From Massilia sp. H-1 (GTDB lineage Bacteria; Pseudomonadota; Gammaproteobacteria; Burkholderiales; Burkholderiaceae_D), in NCBI GenBank assembly GCA_024703915.1, contig CP087969.1, positions 1,612,001 to 1,676,000 of the forward strand: DNA of 64,000 bases. The letters run 5' to 3'. Shown one piece after another: positions 55,217-64,000 of the stretch. The position numbers and the translations under genes are program-made. Below the pieces are notes generated by a model. The model was not told the DNA's origin and searched no databases. It worked only from the letters and a program-made list of their open reading frames with translations. The stretch's first letter is position 1; every line of letters starts with the position of its first letter.

Positions 55217-55814
55217 CTAGTTTAACAACCGTTCGATATCTTGTGTGATTTGCTGCGGTGTGGCGCTGTCGCGCACGTAGAGGCGGATCTTGCCGTTCAG
55301 GGTCGAACACGAAGCTGGCCGCCGTATGGTCCATGCCATAGCTGTCCTTGCTGGCGCCCGCCGATTTGGCGTAGAACACCTTGAATTCGCGCGCCACGGC
55401 CGCGGTGGCCGCCGCGTCGCCAAACAAACCGATGAACGAGGGGTCGAAGGCCTAAGACACGTATTGGCTCAGCAATTCCTGGGTGTCGCGCTCAGGGATC
55501 GATGGTGACGAACAGGACTTGCAGCCGGTCGGCTTTGGCGCCCAGCCCCTGGCGGACCTGGGCCAGCTTGGTCATGGTGGTCGGGCAAACGTCAGGGCAT
55601 TGCGTGAAACCGAAGAACAGGAACACGACCTTGCCCTTGAAGTCGGCCAGGGTGCGCTGCTTGCCCGTGTGGTCGCGCAGCGTGAAGTCGCGCGTACGCG
55701 GCACCGGTGATGTCGACCGCGTTGAACGGGACCGGCGCGGCGGGCAATTTGTCGCAGCTTAGCCAGCATCAGCGTGAGCGCGACACCGGCGCACAGGGCG
55801 AGCAGTTTCTTCAT
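55217..55814 (-). CDS. SCO1/SenC copper chaperone
   Basis: About 196 residues with a lipoprotein-like signal (MKKLLALCAGVALTLMLA then a probable Cys, broken at 55760). The thioredoxin fold carries DFTLRDHTGKQRTLADFKGKVVFLFFG, the copper-binding CPDVC (CxxxC, in FTQCPDVCPTTMTKL) and the distal His in YGMDHTAASFVFD. It delivers copper to the CuA site of the oxidase. Breaks near 55697, 55497, 55452 and 55300. One base after ctaB. Confidence 0.93.
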
Positions 55815-55815
55815 C

Positions 55816-56713
55816 TTAGAATTTGAAGTAATGGTCCACCAGCAGCGCGGCGAACAGCAGCGACAGGTAGATGATCGACCAGGTGAACGCTTTGCGCGCG
55901 ATGATGTCTGAATAGTGCTTGTACACGCGCCAGCCATGCCACAGGAATACGGCATTGAGGGCAATCGCGGCCACCAGGTAAATCAGGCCGCTCATGCGCA
56001 CCGCATACGGCAGCAGCGTGGTCGCGGCCAGCGCGATCGAATACAGCCACACGTGGAAGCCCGTGAAATTCATCCCGTGGGTGACCGGCAGCATCGGCAA
56101 GCCCGAGCGGGCGTAGTCGTCGCGGCGGTACATGGCCAGCGCCCAGAAGTGCGGCGGGGTCCACAAAAAGATGATCAACACCAGCAGCCAGGCTTGCATC
56201 GGCACTTCGTTGGCGATCGCCGCCCAGCCCAGCAGCCATGGCATCATCGCGCCCGACAGGCCGCCAATGACGATGTTCTGCGGCGTGGCCGGTTTCAGGA
56301 TCATGGTGTAAATGACGGCGTAGCCCACGAAGGTGACAAAGGTCAGCCACATGGTCAGCGGATTGACGAGCGCGTACAGCACCCACATCCCTGCCCCGCC
56401 AATGATGGTGGAGAACACGATGGTCTGGGTCTTGGTCAGTTCGCCGCTGGCAGTGGCGCGGCGCGCGGTACGCGCCATGCGCGCATCGATCTCGGCTTCC
56501 ACGATGCAATTGACGGCGAACGCGGCGCCGGCCAGCAGCCAGATGCCGATCGTGCCAAACAGCACCTTTTGCATGTCCGGCAAACCTGGCGCGGCCAGGA
56601 ACATGCCGATCACGGCGCAGAACACGGCCAGCTGGGTGACGCGCGGTTTGGTCAGCGCCCAGTACTGGGCGATGCGGTTGCTCGGTTTTGTGTGTTGCGG
56701 TCTGGATTGTCAT
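55816..56713 (-). CDS. ctaB: Protoheme IX farnesyltransferase
   Basis: UbiA-type prenyltransferase that makes heme O for the oxidase. Seven to nine membrane helices with the Asp-rich [14 protein letters not shown] (first DxxxD-type site) and [17 protein letters not shown] (second). Starts at ATG 56713 overlapping the ctaA stop (ATGA); one break near 56688 joins MTIQTATH to [16 protein letters not shown]. About 299 residues. Confidence 0.94.
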
Positions 56714-57830
56714 TGTTCTGGTCTTGCTTGAGCGCACGCGCTGGAGCGTGTCCTGGTCTGGTAGTTTAACATGGTCACCAGCACCACCAGCAGGGCGGCC
56801 CCGGCATTGTGGAGCACGGCAATTGCGAGCGGGAAGTCGAAATACACGGTCGCCACGCCGGTGCAGGCTTGCAGCGCGAGCACGATGGCGATCCGGCGCA
56901 GCCGGCTGGCGCAGGGCCTAAGCACGGCCCAGGCGCGCCACACGGTCAGGCCGAGTACCGCCAGCACGAGGTAGGCGAAGCTGCGGTGCACCCAGTGGAT
57001 GGCCGTGAGGGCCGAGAACGGCAAGTAGTGGCTAAAGCAGCGGTCTTGCCCAGTTCGCGCCACAGCGTGAAGCCATGTTCGACGTCGAGCGCGGGCATCA
57101 GTTCGCCGTTGCACAGCGGGAAGCCGGTGCACGCGAGCGTGGCGTAATTGGTGCTGACCCAGCCGCCCAGGGCGATCTGCACCAGCAGCATCAGGGCCGA
57201 GGCGCGCGCCAGCAGGCGCAGCGCCGGCGACACGGCCAGCTGCGGCCGGTTCAGGGTCACGCTGTCCTGGCGCGCGCCCAGCCAGCACAGCATGGCCAGC
57301 AAACTCATGCCCAGCAGCAAGTGGGTGGTGACGATTACCGGCTGCAGCTTGAGCGTCACGGTCCAGGCGCCGAAAGCACCCTGCACGCAGACCATCACGA
57401 ACAGCCAGGTCGGCAGGCCGGGGCGGTATTCGGCGCGTTTGGCGCGCCGCCACTGCAGCCAGGCGGTGGCCATCATGGCCATGCACAGGTAGCCGACGCC
57501 CATCGCCAGGTAGCGGTGAATCATTTCGATCCAGGCCTTGGCAACCGTCACCGGCCCGCTCGGCAGCAAGGCTTCGGCCGCCGTGATCTGTTCGTGCGCG
57601 AGGAAGGGATTGGCCATGCCGTAGCAGCCGGGCCAGTCCGGGCAGCCCAGGCCCGAATCGGTCAGGCGCGTGAAGGCGCCGAACACGATCAGATCGAAGG
57701 TCAGGAAGGCGGTCAGCCAGACCAGCTTGCGGAACTTGTTGGGGTCGGACGACATCCAGACCATCGACAGCGGCACGCTCGCCGCCAGCAGGCCGGAAAT
57801 GACCAGCCCGGCAAAGTGAGGCAGTTGCAT
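56710..57830 (-). CDS. ctaA: Heme A synthase (COX15/CtaA)
   Basis: Polytopic oxygenase-like enzyme turning heme O into heme A. About 373 residues with eight helices. Key His positions are in EMIHRYLAMGVGYLCM, TTHLLLGMSLL, WVHRSFAYLVLAVLG and AVLHNAGAALLVVLV, the four axial ligands of the two hemes. TRLTDSGLGCPDWPGCYG is a typical first extracellular loop, and TNYATLACTGFPLCNGEL carries the Cys pair of the other. Breaks near 57030 and 56920. An intact GCCGGC at 57222-57227 (Ser-Pro-Ala-Leu) shows no damage. Confidence 0.94.
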
Positions 57831-57832
57831 GC

Positions 57833-58445
57833 TTAGCCGATCGCCGACGCTTTAAGCAGCTTACCGATGTCCTTGGACACTTTTTTCGGATCGGCATCCT
57901 TGGGGAAACGCATCATCAGGTTGCCGAGCGGATCGATCAGGTACATATGGTCGTCGACCTTGCCCATGCCTAACCTCCACCGGCAGCCATGCGGCCACCG
58001 CTTCCGGCTTGACGCGCAGCATGTGGGTGCCGTCGATCCATTTCATCAGTTCAATGCTGAGCGGATTCTGGTCGGACACCAGCCACACGCGCTCGATGCG
58101 CTCCATGCCCTTGCCCTGCATCAGGCGCAGCTGGCGCATGGCGATCAACTGGTCGGTGCATTGCTTGGGGCAGTCGCCCGGGCCCACTTGCAGCATGATC
58201 CACTTGCCCTTGTAGGCGTCGAGCGCGGCCGGTTTGCCGTCCAGCTCGGTGGCGGCCAGGGCCTAAGCATCAGGGTACTTTTGCGGATCGAGCAGCGCGC
58301 CGTAATTGGTGCGGCCGGTCGGCTTGATGACGTAATAGGTCAGGTAAGAAAAGATCATCGGCGCCGCGCAGACGGCCAGCACGGCCAGCAGCTTCCAGCG
58401 GCCGCGCGCCTGGGGCGATGGTTGAGTCGAATTAGTTTGTTCCAC
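57833..58445 (-). CDS. SCO-like thioredoxin-fold membrane protein
   Basis: About 200 residues from a GTG at 58445, which overlaps the SURF1 stop by 14 bases. One N-terminal membrane helix (LLAVLAVCAAPMIFSYLTYYV), then GKWIMLQVGPGDCPKQC with a CxxxC pair in the SCO position, and a C-terminal part ending GNLMMRFPKDADPKKVSKDIGKLL. Such proteins lie in cta clusters of betaproteobacteria and probably aid oxidase assembly. Lesions near 58263 and 57970. The terminal TAA is inside GGCTAAGC, a form the damaged GCCGGC also takes, so the true stop could be elsewhere. Confidence 0.75.
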
Positions 58446-59151
58446 GTCGAAATCCCGTTATCACGAAAAAGAGGAGCGCCATCACTGCCAGCGCATACCA
58501 TTGGAATGCATAACCCTGGTGCTTTTCGACGCCCAGCGCAGGCAGCCAGCCAGTCACGCACCAGTTTTTCACCGGGCCCAGTCGGCCCGGTTTGTTCGAT
58601 AAAGAAAGGCTGCACGCTCAGCTTGCTGGCGGCGGCAAACTGGGCCGTGTCCAGATTTTGCAGGATGGCGCCGGGCTTGACCGCGGTAAGCTGGCCCAGC
58701 TGCATGACCTTGCCCATGCCGAGCCGCGCGCTGCCGGTGATGGTCACGGTGCCGTCCGGGGTGCCGAATTCGGGCAGCCGGTCGTGCTCGCCGGTGTAGC
58801 GCGGCAGCCAGCCGCGCGCGACCAGCACATGGGTGTTCAGTAAGCAATCTTGAACGGCATCACCAGATAGAAACCCACCTTGCCCTGCTGCGGCCGGTTG
58901 TCGAGGAACAGCGGCCAGTCGGTGACGAACTCGCCCGCCACCGACACCGTGCGAAATTCCATCTGCGCCGCATCCTGCAATGCCGGTCCCAGCACGTAGG
59001 GCGCCTCGGCCGCACGCGCGCTCAGCTGTTGCTGCAGGGCGATCTTTTGTCCCGCGCGCCGGTCTTGCCACTGGCCGAGCGCGACCCCGAGCGCCACCAG
59101 CAGCAGCGTGGCCACGAAGGGGATGGGCCGAAAGCGGAAGCCGATACGCAT
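58432..59151 (-). CDS. SURF1 family oxidase assembly protein
   Basis: About 240 residues with two membrane anchors, one at the N-terminus (FVATLLLVALGVALGQWQDRRA) and one at the C-terminus (YALAVMALLFFVITGFRR). EFVTDWPLFLDNRPQQGKVG and VLVARGWLPR lie in the periplasmic domain, as in SURF1/Shy1, which helps insert heme A. Breaks near 58840, 58575 and 58545. Confidence 0.9.
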
Positions 59152-59187
59152 TACAATGTAGCCTTATTCAAATTGTCCGGGTTCACC

Positions 59188-59388
59188 ATGAAAATCCTCG
59201 TCGCCCTCGCCTTTGTGCTGATTATCGGCAGTCTGGCTTCGGCCCTGTTCTTCCTGATGCGCGACAAGGGCAAGAGCAATCGTACCGTGCATGCGCTGGC
59301 GCTGCGCGTGGGCTTGTCGATCAGCCTGTTCTTGCTGTTGCTGGCCGCCCACTACATGGGCTGGATCCAGCCGACCGGCATTAACTGA
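59188..59388 (+). CDS. DUF2909 twin-transmembrane protein
   Basis: 66 residues, intact: two helices (LVALAFVLIIGSLASALFFLM and VGLSISLFLLLLAAHYMGW) joined by RDKGKSNRTVHALALR, ending WIQPTGIN. A small conserved protein next to the cytochrome oxidase genes of betaproteobacteria. It is the only plus-strand gene in this cluster and shares the bidirectional terminator with ctaE. Divergent from SURF1 with a 36-bp gap. Confidence 0.85.
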   Translation: MKILVALAFVLIIGSLASALFFLMRDKGKSNRTVHALALRVGLSISLFLLLLAAHYMGWIQPTGIN

Positions 59389-59403
59389 GCAGTCCTTTCC
59401 GCC

Positions 59404-59453
59404 AAAAAACCGGGGACAGGCCACCGCTGTGGTGGTCTGTCCCCGGTTTTTTT
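59404..59453. terminator. Bidirectional terminator between DUF2909 and ctaE
   Basis: AACCGGGGACAG and CTGTCCCCGGTT form a strong stem, and a second CCACC/GGTGG pair lies at the loop. It is flanked by A6 on the left and T7 on the right, so both converging genes can use it. Confidence 0.92.
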
Positions 59454-59501
59454 ATTCTTGTCGGGCTCATCGCCCGCGGGGGTCTGCGCCCCGCGCAGCC
59501 A

Positions 59502-60360
59502 TTACAGCCAGTAGACGACGACGTACAGGCCCAGCCAGACGACGTCGACGAAGTGCCAGTACCAGGCGGCGCCTTCGAAACCGAAGTGATGCTCAGCCGT
59601 GAAGTGGCCCTTCATGACACGGTACAGTACCACCGACAGCATGATCGCGCCCATGGTCACGTGGAAGCCGTGGAAGCCGGTCAGCATGAAGAAGGTCGAA
59701 CCGTAGATGCCCGAGGTCAGCTTCAGGTTCAGTTCGCTGTAAGCGTGCATGTATTCATAGACCTGGAAGCCCATGAAGGTGGCGCCCAGCAACACGGTGG
59801 CCAGCAGCCAGAAGGCGGTCTTGGCACGGTGGTAGCGCGCGCAGCGCGTGGTGCGAGATGGTCAGCGTCACGCCCGACAGCAGCAGCAGTGCGGTGTTGA
59901 TGGTTGGAATCGGGAACGGACCCATCTTGGTGAACGAGTCGATGGTGCTTAGAGCCGGGCTTTCGCCCCACTGCGCGCCGAAGTCAGGCCAGATCATCTT
60001 GTGGTCCAGGTCGCCCAGCCATGGCAGGGAGATCGAACGGGCATAGAACAGGGCGCCGAAGAAGGCGCCGAAGAACATGACTTCGGAGAAGATGAACCAG
60101 CTCATCGACCAGCGGAACGACAGGTCGATGCTCTTGCCGTATTTGCCCGACTCGGATTCGCCAATCGCGTCGCCGAACCAGAAATACAGGACGACCAGGG
60201 TCGACAGGATACCGGCGATATTGAGCGCAGGGCCCCAGGCGGCGCCATTGACCCAGCCCGATGCACCGATCATGGTGACCAGCAGCGAGATGCCCGCGGC
60301 CATCGGCCATTTGGACGGACCCGGCACGAAATAGTGCGGTACGGCGTGTGGTGAACTCAT
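59502..60360 (-). CDS. ctaE: Cytochrome c oxidase subunit III
   Basis: Seven-helix subunit III of the heme-copper oxidase. About 285 residues: HYFVPGPSKWPMAAGISLL, MSWFIFSEVMFFGAFFGALFYAR (with conserved Glu), INTALLLLSGVTLTISHHAL and GFHGFHVTMGAIMLSVVLYR then HFVDVVWLGLYVVVYWL. Start chosen at ATG 60360 with AGGAG nine bases before; ATG 60366 is possible. One clear break near 59838. Confidence 0.95.
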
Positions 60361-60423
60361 CTTCATCTCCTAAATCAAACTTTGTATGCGGTGAATTTCG
60401 TAATGCTAAATTGTTTCGTACTC

Positions 60424-60640
60424 TTACTGTGCGACGGCAATGCGCACCAGCGTGACCAGCAGGCCGATAAACAGCGCCACCCCCGATCAGCGCGGCGATG
60501 ATCACGTGTACCGGATTCAGACTGGCCGAATCTTTCTCGTAGTCACTGCGCTTGCGGATTCCGAAAAACGACCAGAACACCGCCTTCATCGTGGCGCCGA
60601 ACGACGCCTTGCGTCCGGTCACCTTATTCTCATCCGTCAT
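60424..60640 (-). CDS. DUF2970 small membrane protein
   Basis: About 71 residues: cytoplasmic start (MTDENKVTGRKASFGATMKAVFWSFFGIRKRSDYEKD) then one membrane helix and the tail LVTLVRIAVAQ. DUF2970 is a small protein of betaproteobacterial oxidase clusters. One break near 60480 within the helix. Follows ctaG in the operon. Confidence 0.85.
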
Positions 60641-60648
60641 CGTGGTCC

Positions 60649-61212
60649 TCACCTGGCCGCGGTTTGCGTGCTTAAGCGATTTCAAAAAACGTGTACGACA
60701 GCGTGATCGTCTTCACCTCGCGCGGCAGGGCCGGATCGATGTAGAACACCACCGGCATCTGCCGTGCTTCATTCAGGGCCCAGCGTCTGCTGCTTGAAGC
60801 AGAAGCACTCGACCTTTTTAAAATGCGGCGTGGCCGACTGCGGCGCATAGCTCGGAATCGCCTGCGCCTGCACGCTGCGCGCCTGGGTGTTGACCACTTC
60901 GTACATCACGGTGGTCAGTTCGCCTGGGTGCACGGTGACACTGCGCGTGGTCGGGCGAAAACGCCACGGACCCTGTGCATTGCCATCGAGTTCGACGACG
61001 ATGCTGCGCGATGTGTCGACCTGCGTGTTCTTGCTGTCGTACGTCGCCATGCCATCTTGCTGCGTCAGCACGTTAATGCCGAGGACTTCACACATCTGCT
61101 TGTACACCGGCACCAGCGCATAGCCAAAACCGAACATCAGTACGGCGATGACCAGCAGCTTGCCCAGCATCTTGCGGTTGAGCGTCAGGCGCCCTGTCGG
61201 TTCGCTTGCCAC
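60649..61212 (-). CDS. ctaG: Cytochrome c oxidase assembly protein CtaG (Cox11)
   Basis: Copper chaperone that places CuB in subunit I. Start is a GTG at 61212. One membrane helix (LLVIAVLMFGFGYALVPVYKQMCEVLG) is followed by a periplasmic domain with the copper motif CFCF (in VECFCFKQQ). Break near 60778. The frame stops at a TAA within GCTTAAGC at about 60669-60676, a form taken by damaged GCCGGC. If read through, the protein ends EIAGTQTAAR at 60649, 8 bases before DUF2970, which I prefer. Confidence 0.9.
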
Positions 61213-61215
61213 GTT

Positions 61216-61320
61216 TTACAGCCAAATACGTTTGATGAACACCATGGCGAAAAAGAAGACTGCAATGCCGCCGATGATCAGGCCGGTTCTTGCGTTGTTG
61301 GGTTTCTTCGGTTCAGACAT
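61216..61320 (-). CDS. Small cytochrome oxidase assembly protein (34 aa)
   Basis: A 34-codon frame from ATG 61320, MSEPKKPNNARTG, then one membrane helix (LIIGGIAVFFFAMVFIKR) and IWL. It stands between ctaD and ctaG, as do the cytochrome oxidase small assembly proteins of betaproteobacteria. The stop is 3 bases before the ctaG start. Too short for most gene callers; the intact frame and neighbours support it. Confidence 0.8.
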   Translation of the reverse strand: MSEPKKPNNARTGLIIGGIAVFFFAMVFIKRIWL

Positions 61321-61377
61321 GGGGTTCCACTTGCGAGTTCATTGGCCCGGACGCACAGCGGTCCGGGCCGGATTGCA

Positions 61378-62972
<1,595 letters not shown>

Positions 62973-62987
62973 AGTATGTACTCCCGA

Positions 62988-64000
62988 TTACTTGCGTGCA
63001 GCCAGAACTTCGGCTGGTTGAACGATGTTTTCCGCAGCCTTGTTCGACCAGCTGTTGCGGGTGTAAGTGATCACCGCAGCAATATCCGAATCCGACAGTT
63101 GCTTCCATGCTGGCATTTCCGAAGGGAACTTGCCGGTCTTCTGGCCGTTCAGCAGGGTGTGAATCTGGTCCGCTTTCGCGCCATTCACGATAGCCGAGCC
63201 GTCCAGGGCAGCGAAGGCACCTGGCACACCCTTGCCGTTCGCCTGGTGGCAAGCGACGCAATTGGTGGCGTAGACTTTTTCGCCCTTGGTTTTCAGTTCG
63301 TCGATGGTCCACACTTTCGATGGATCGTCGGCTTGTGCCGCCATTTCTTTCTGCTTGACTGCCACCCAGGCGCTGTAGTCGGCATCGCTGACGACGCGCA
63401 CGACGATCGGCATGAAGGCGTGTTCCTTGCCGCACAGCTCAGCGCACTGGCCGCGGTAGGTACCGATTTTTTCTGCTTTGAACCAGGTGTCGCGCACGAA
63501 ACCAGGGATCGCATCCTGCTTGACGCCGAAGGCCGGGATCATCCAGGCGTGGATGACGTCGTTGGCGGTCAGGACGATACGGATTTTCTTGTTCACTGGA
63601 ACGACGACTTCATTGTCGACTTCCATCAGGTAGTTCTCGCCGCGCTTGCCGGTGTAGTGCTCAGGTCGGGGAACCGACTTGTTCGCGCGGGGTCGACAGG
63701 TTCGAGTAGAAACCGATGCTTAAGCGCCTTCGCCGTTCAGGTAATCGTAGCCCCATTTCCACTGCATGCCGGTGGCTTTGATGGTGATGTCGGCGTTCGA
63801 CGTGTCCTTCATGGCCACCACGGTCTTGGTCGCTGGCAGCGCCATGCCGATCACGATCAGGAATGGCACGATGGTCCATGCGATCTCGACCGCGGTCGAT
63901 TCATGGAAGGTTGCTTAAACTTGTGGCCCAGCGAACGGCGGTGCTTGAACACCGAGTAGAACATCACGCCGAACACGGCAACGAAGATCACCAGGCAGAC
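62988..64000 (-). CDS. ctaC: Cytochrome c oxidase subunit II, caa3 type, partial
   Basis: Receives electrons from cytochrome c. The second membrane anchor (AWTIVPFLIVIGMALP) leads to the cupredoxin domain with the CuA motif CAELCGKEHAFM (C-x3-C-x3-H-x2-M). A C-terminal cytochrome c domain with the heme motif CVACH is fused, giving a caa3-like subunit. The N-terminus with signal peptide lies beyond base 64000. Breaks at about 63913, 63719 and 63665. Confidence 0.95.

Overview
The window reads as high-GC chromosomal DNA of a betaproteobacterium. A Massilia/Janthinobacterium-like member of the Oxalobacteraceae is my best inference, from gene content, gene order and protein style; no 16S rRNA is present to confirm it. 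No tRNA, rRNA, phage or CRISPR array was recognised. The one mobile element is an IS4-family transposase cut by the left edge.

Layout: (1) 1-0.8 kb, IS4-type transposase. (2) 0.9-18.0 kb, a complete division and cell wall (dcw) operon on the minus strand, in transcription order mraZ-rsmH-ftsL-ftsI-murE-murF-mraY-murD-ftsW-murG-murC-ddlB-ftsQ-ftsA-ftsZ, with a four-copy MraZ box upstream and a hairpin terminator after ftsZ. (3) 18.4-28.4 kb, accessory and housekeeping genes: a large RTX calcium-binding protein, glpK, the RNase P RNA gene rnpB, a secreted pectate lyase and a stand-alone acetolactate-synthase-like enzyme. (4) 28.5-36.9 kb, an eight-gene minus-strand operon (flavin amine oxidase, DUF1365, Cfa-like methyltransferase, chalcone-isomerase-like, MFS, DUF3833, SDR, NTF2-like) divergent from a MerR regulator with a B12-binding domain of the LitR/CarH light-sensor type; the intergenic region carries two perfect copies of TTTGTC-N3-GACAAA. 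(5) 37.0-41.0 kb, ftsY-ftsE-ftsX and rpoH, the latter behind a CIRCE element. (6) 41.1-46.4 kb, small secreted proteins, gamma-glutamyltransferase and a GntR/ABC transporter operon with its own palindrome. (7) 46.5-55.2 kb, a TerD/AIM24/TerD/TerC stress module, a LysR regulator, a CorC-type membrane protein, a membrane-anchored serine hydrolase and an AI-2E-family permease. (8) 55.2-64.0 kb, the caa3-type cytochrome c oxidase region (ctaC, ctaD, a 34-aa assembly protein, ctaG, DUF2970, ctaE, SURF1, SCO-like protein, ctaA, ctaB, SCO1); ctaC runs off the right edge.

The most striking property is not a gene. Most coding genes, including essential ones, are interrupted by +1 or +2 frameshifts or spurious stops. 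Where the protein family dictates the original sequence, the damaged site is very often GCCGGC, now read as GCTTAGC, GCTAAGC, GCTTAAGC, GCCTAAGC, GCCAAGC or a copy with AT or TT inserted beside it. So many essential genes cannot be truly broken, so I treat these as consensus errors, most simply explained by a modified base in GCCGGC read by a methylation-sensitive (nanopore-type) method. Coordinates below span the whole gene across such lesions, and lesion positions are given so the reading frame can be rebuilt.
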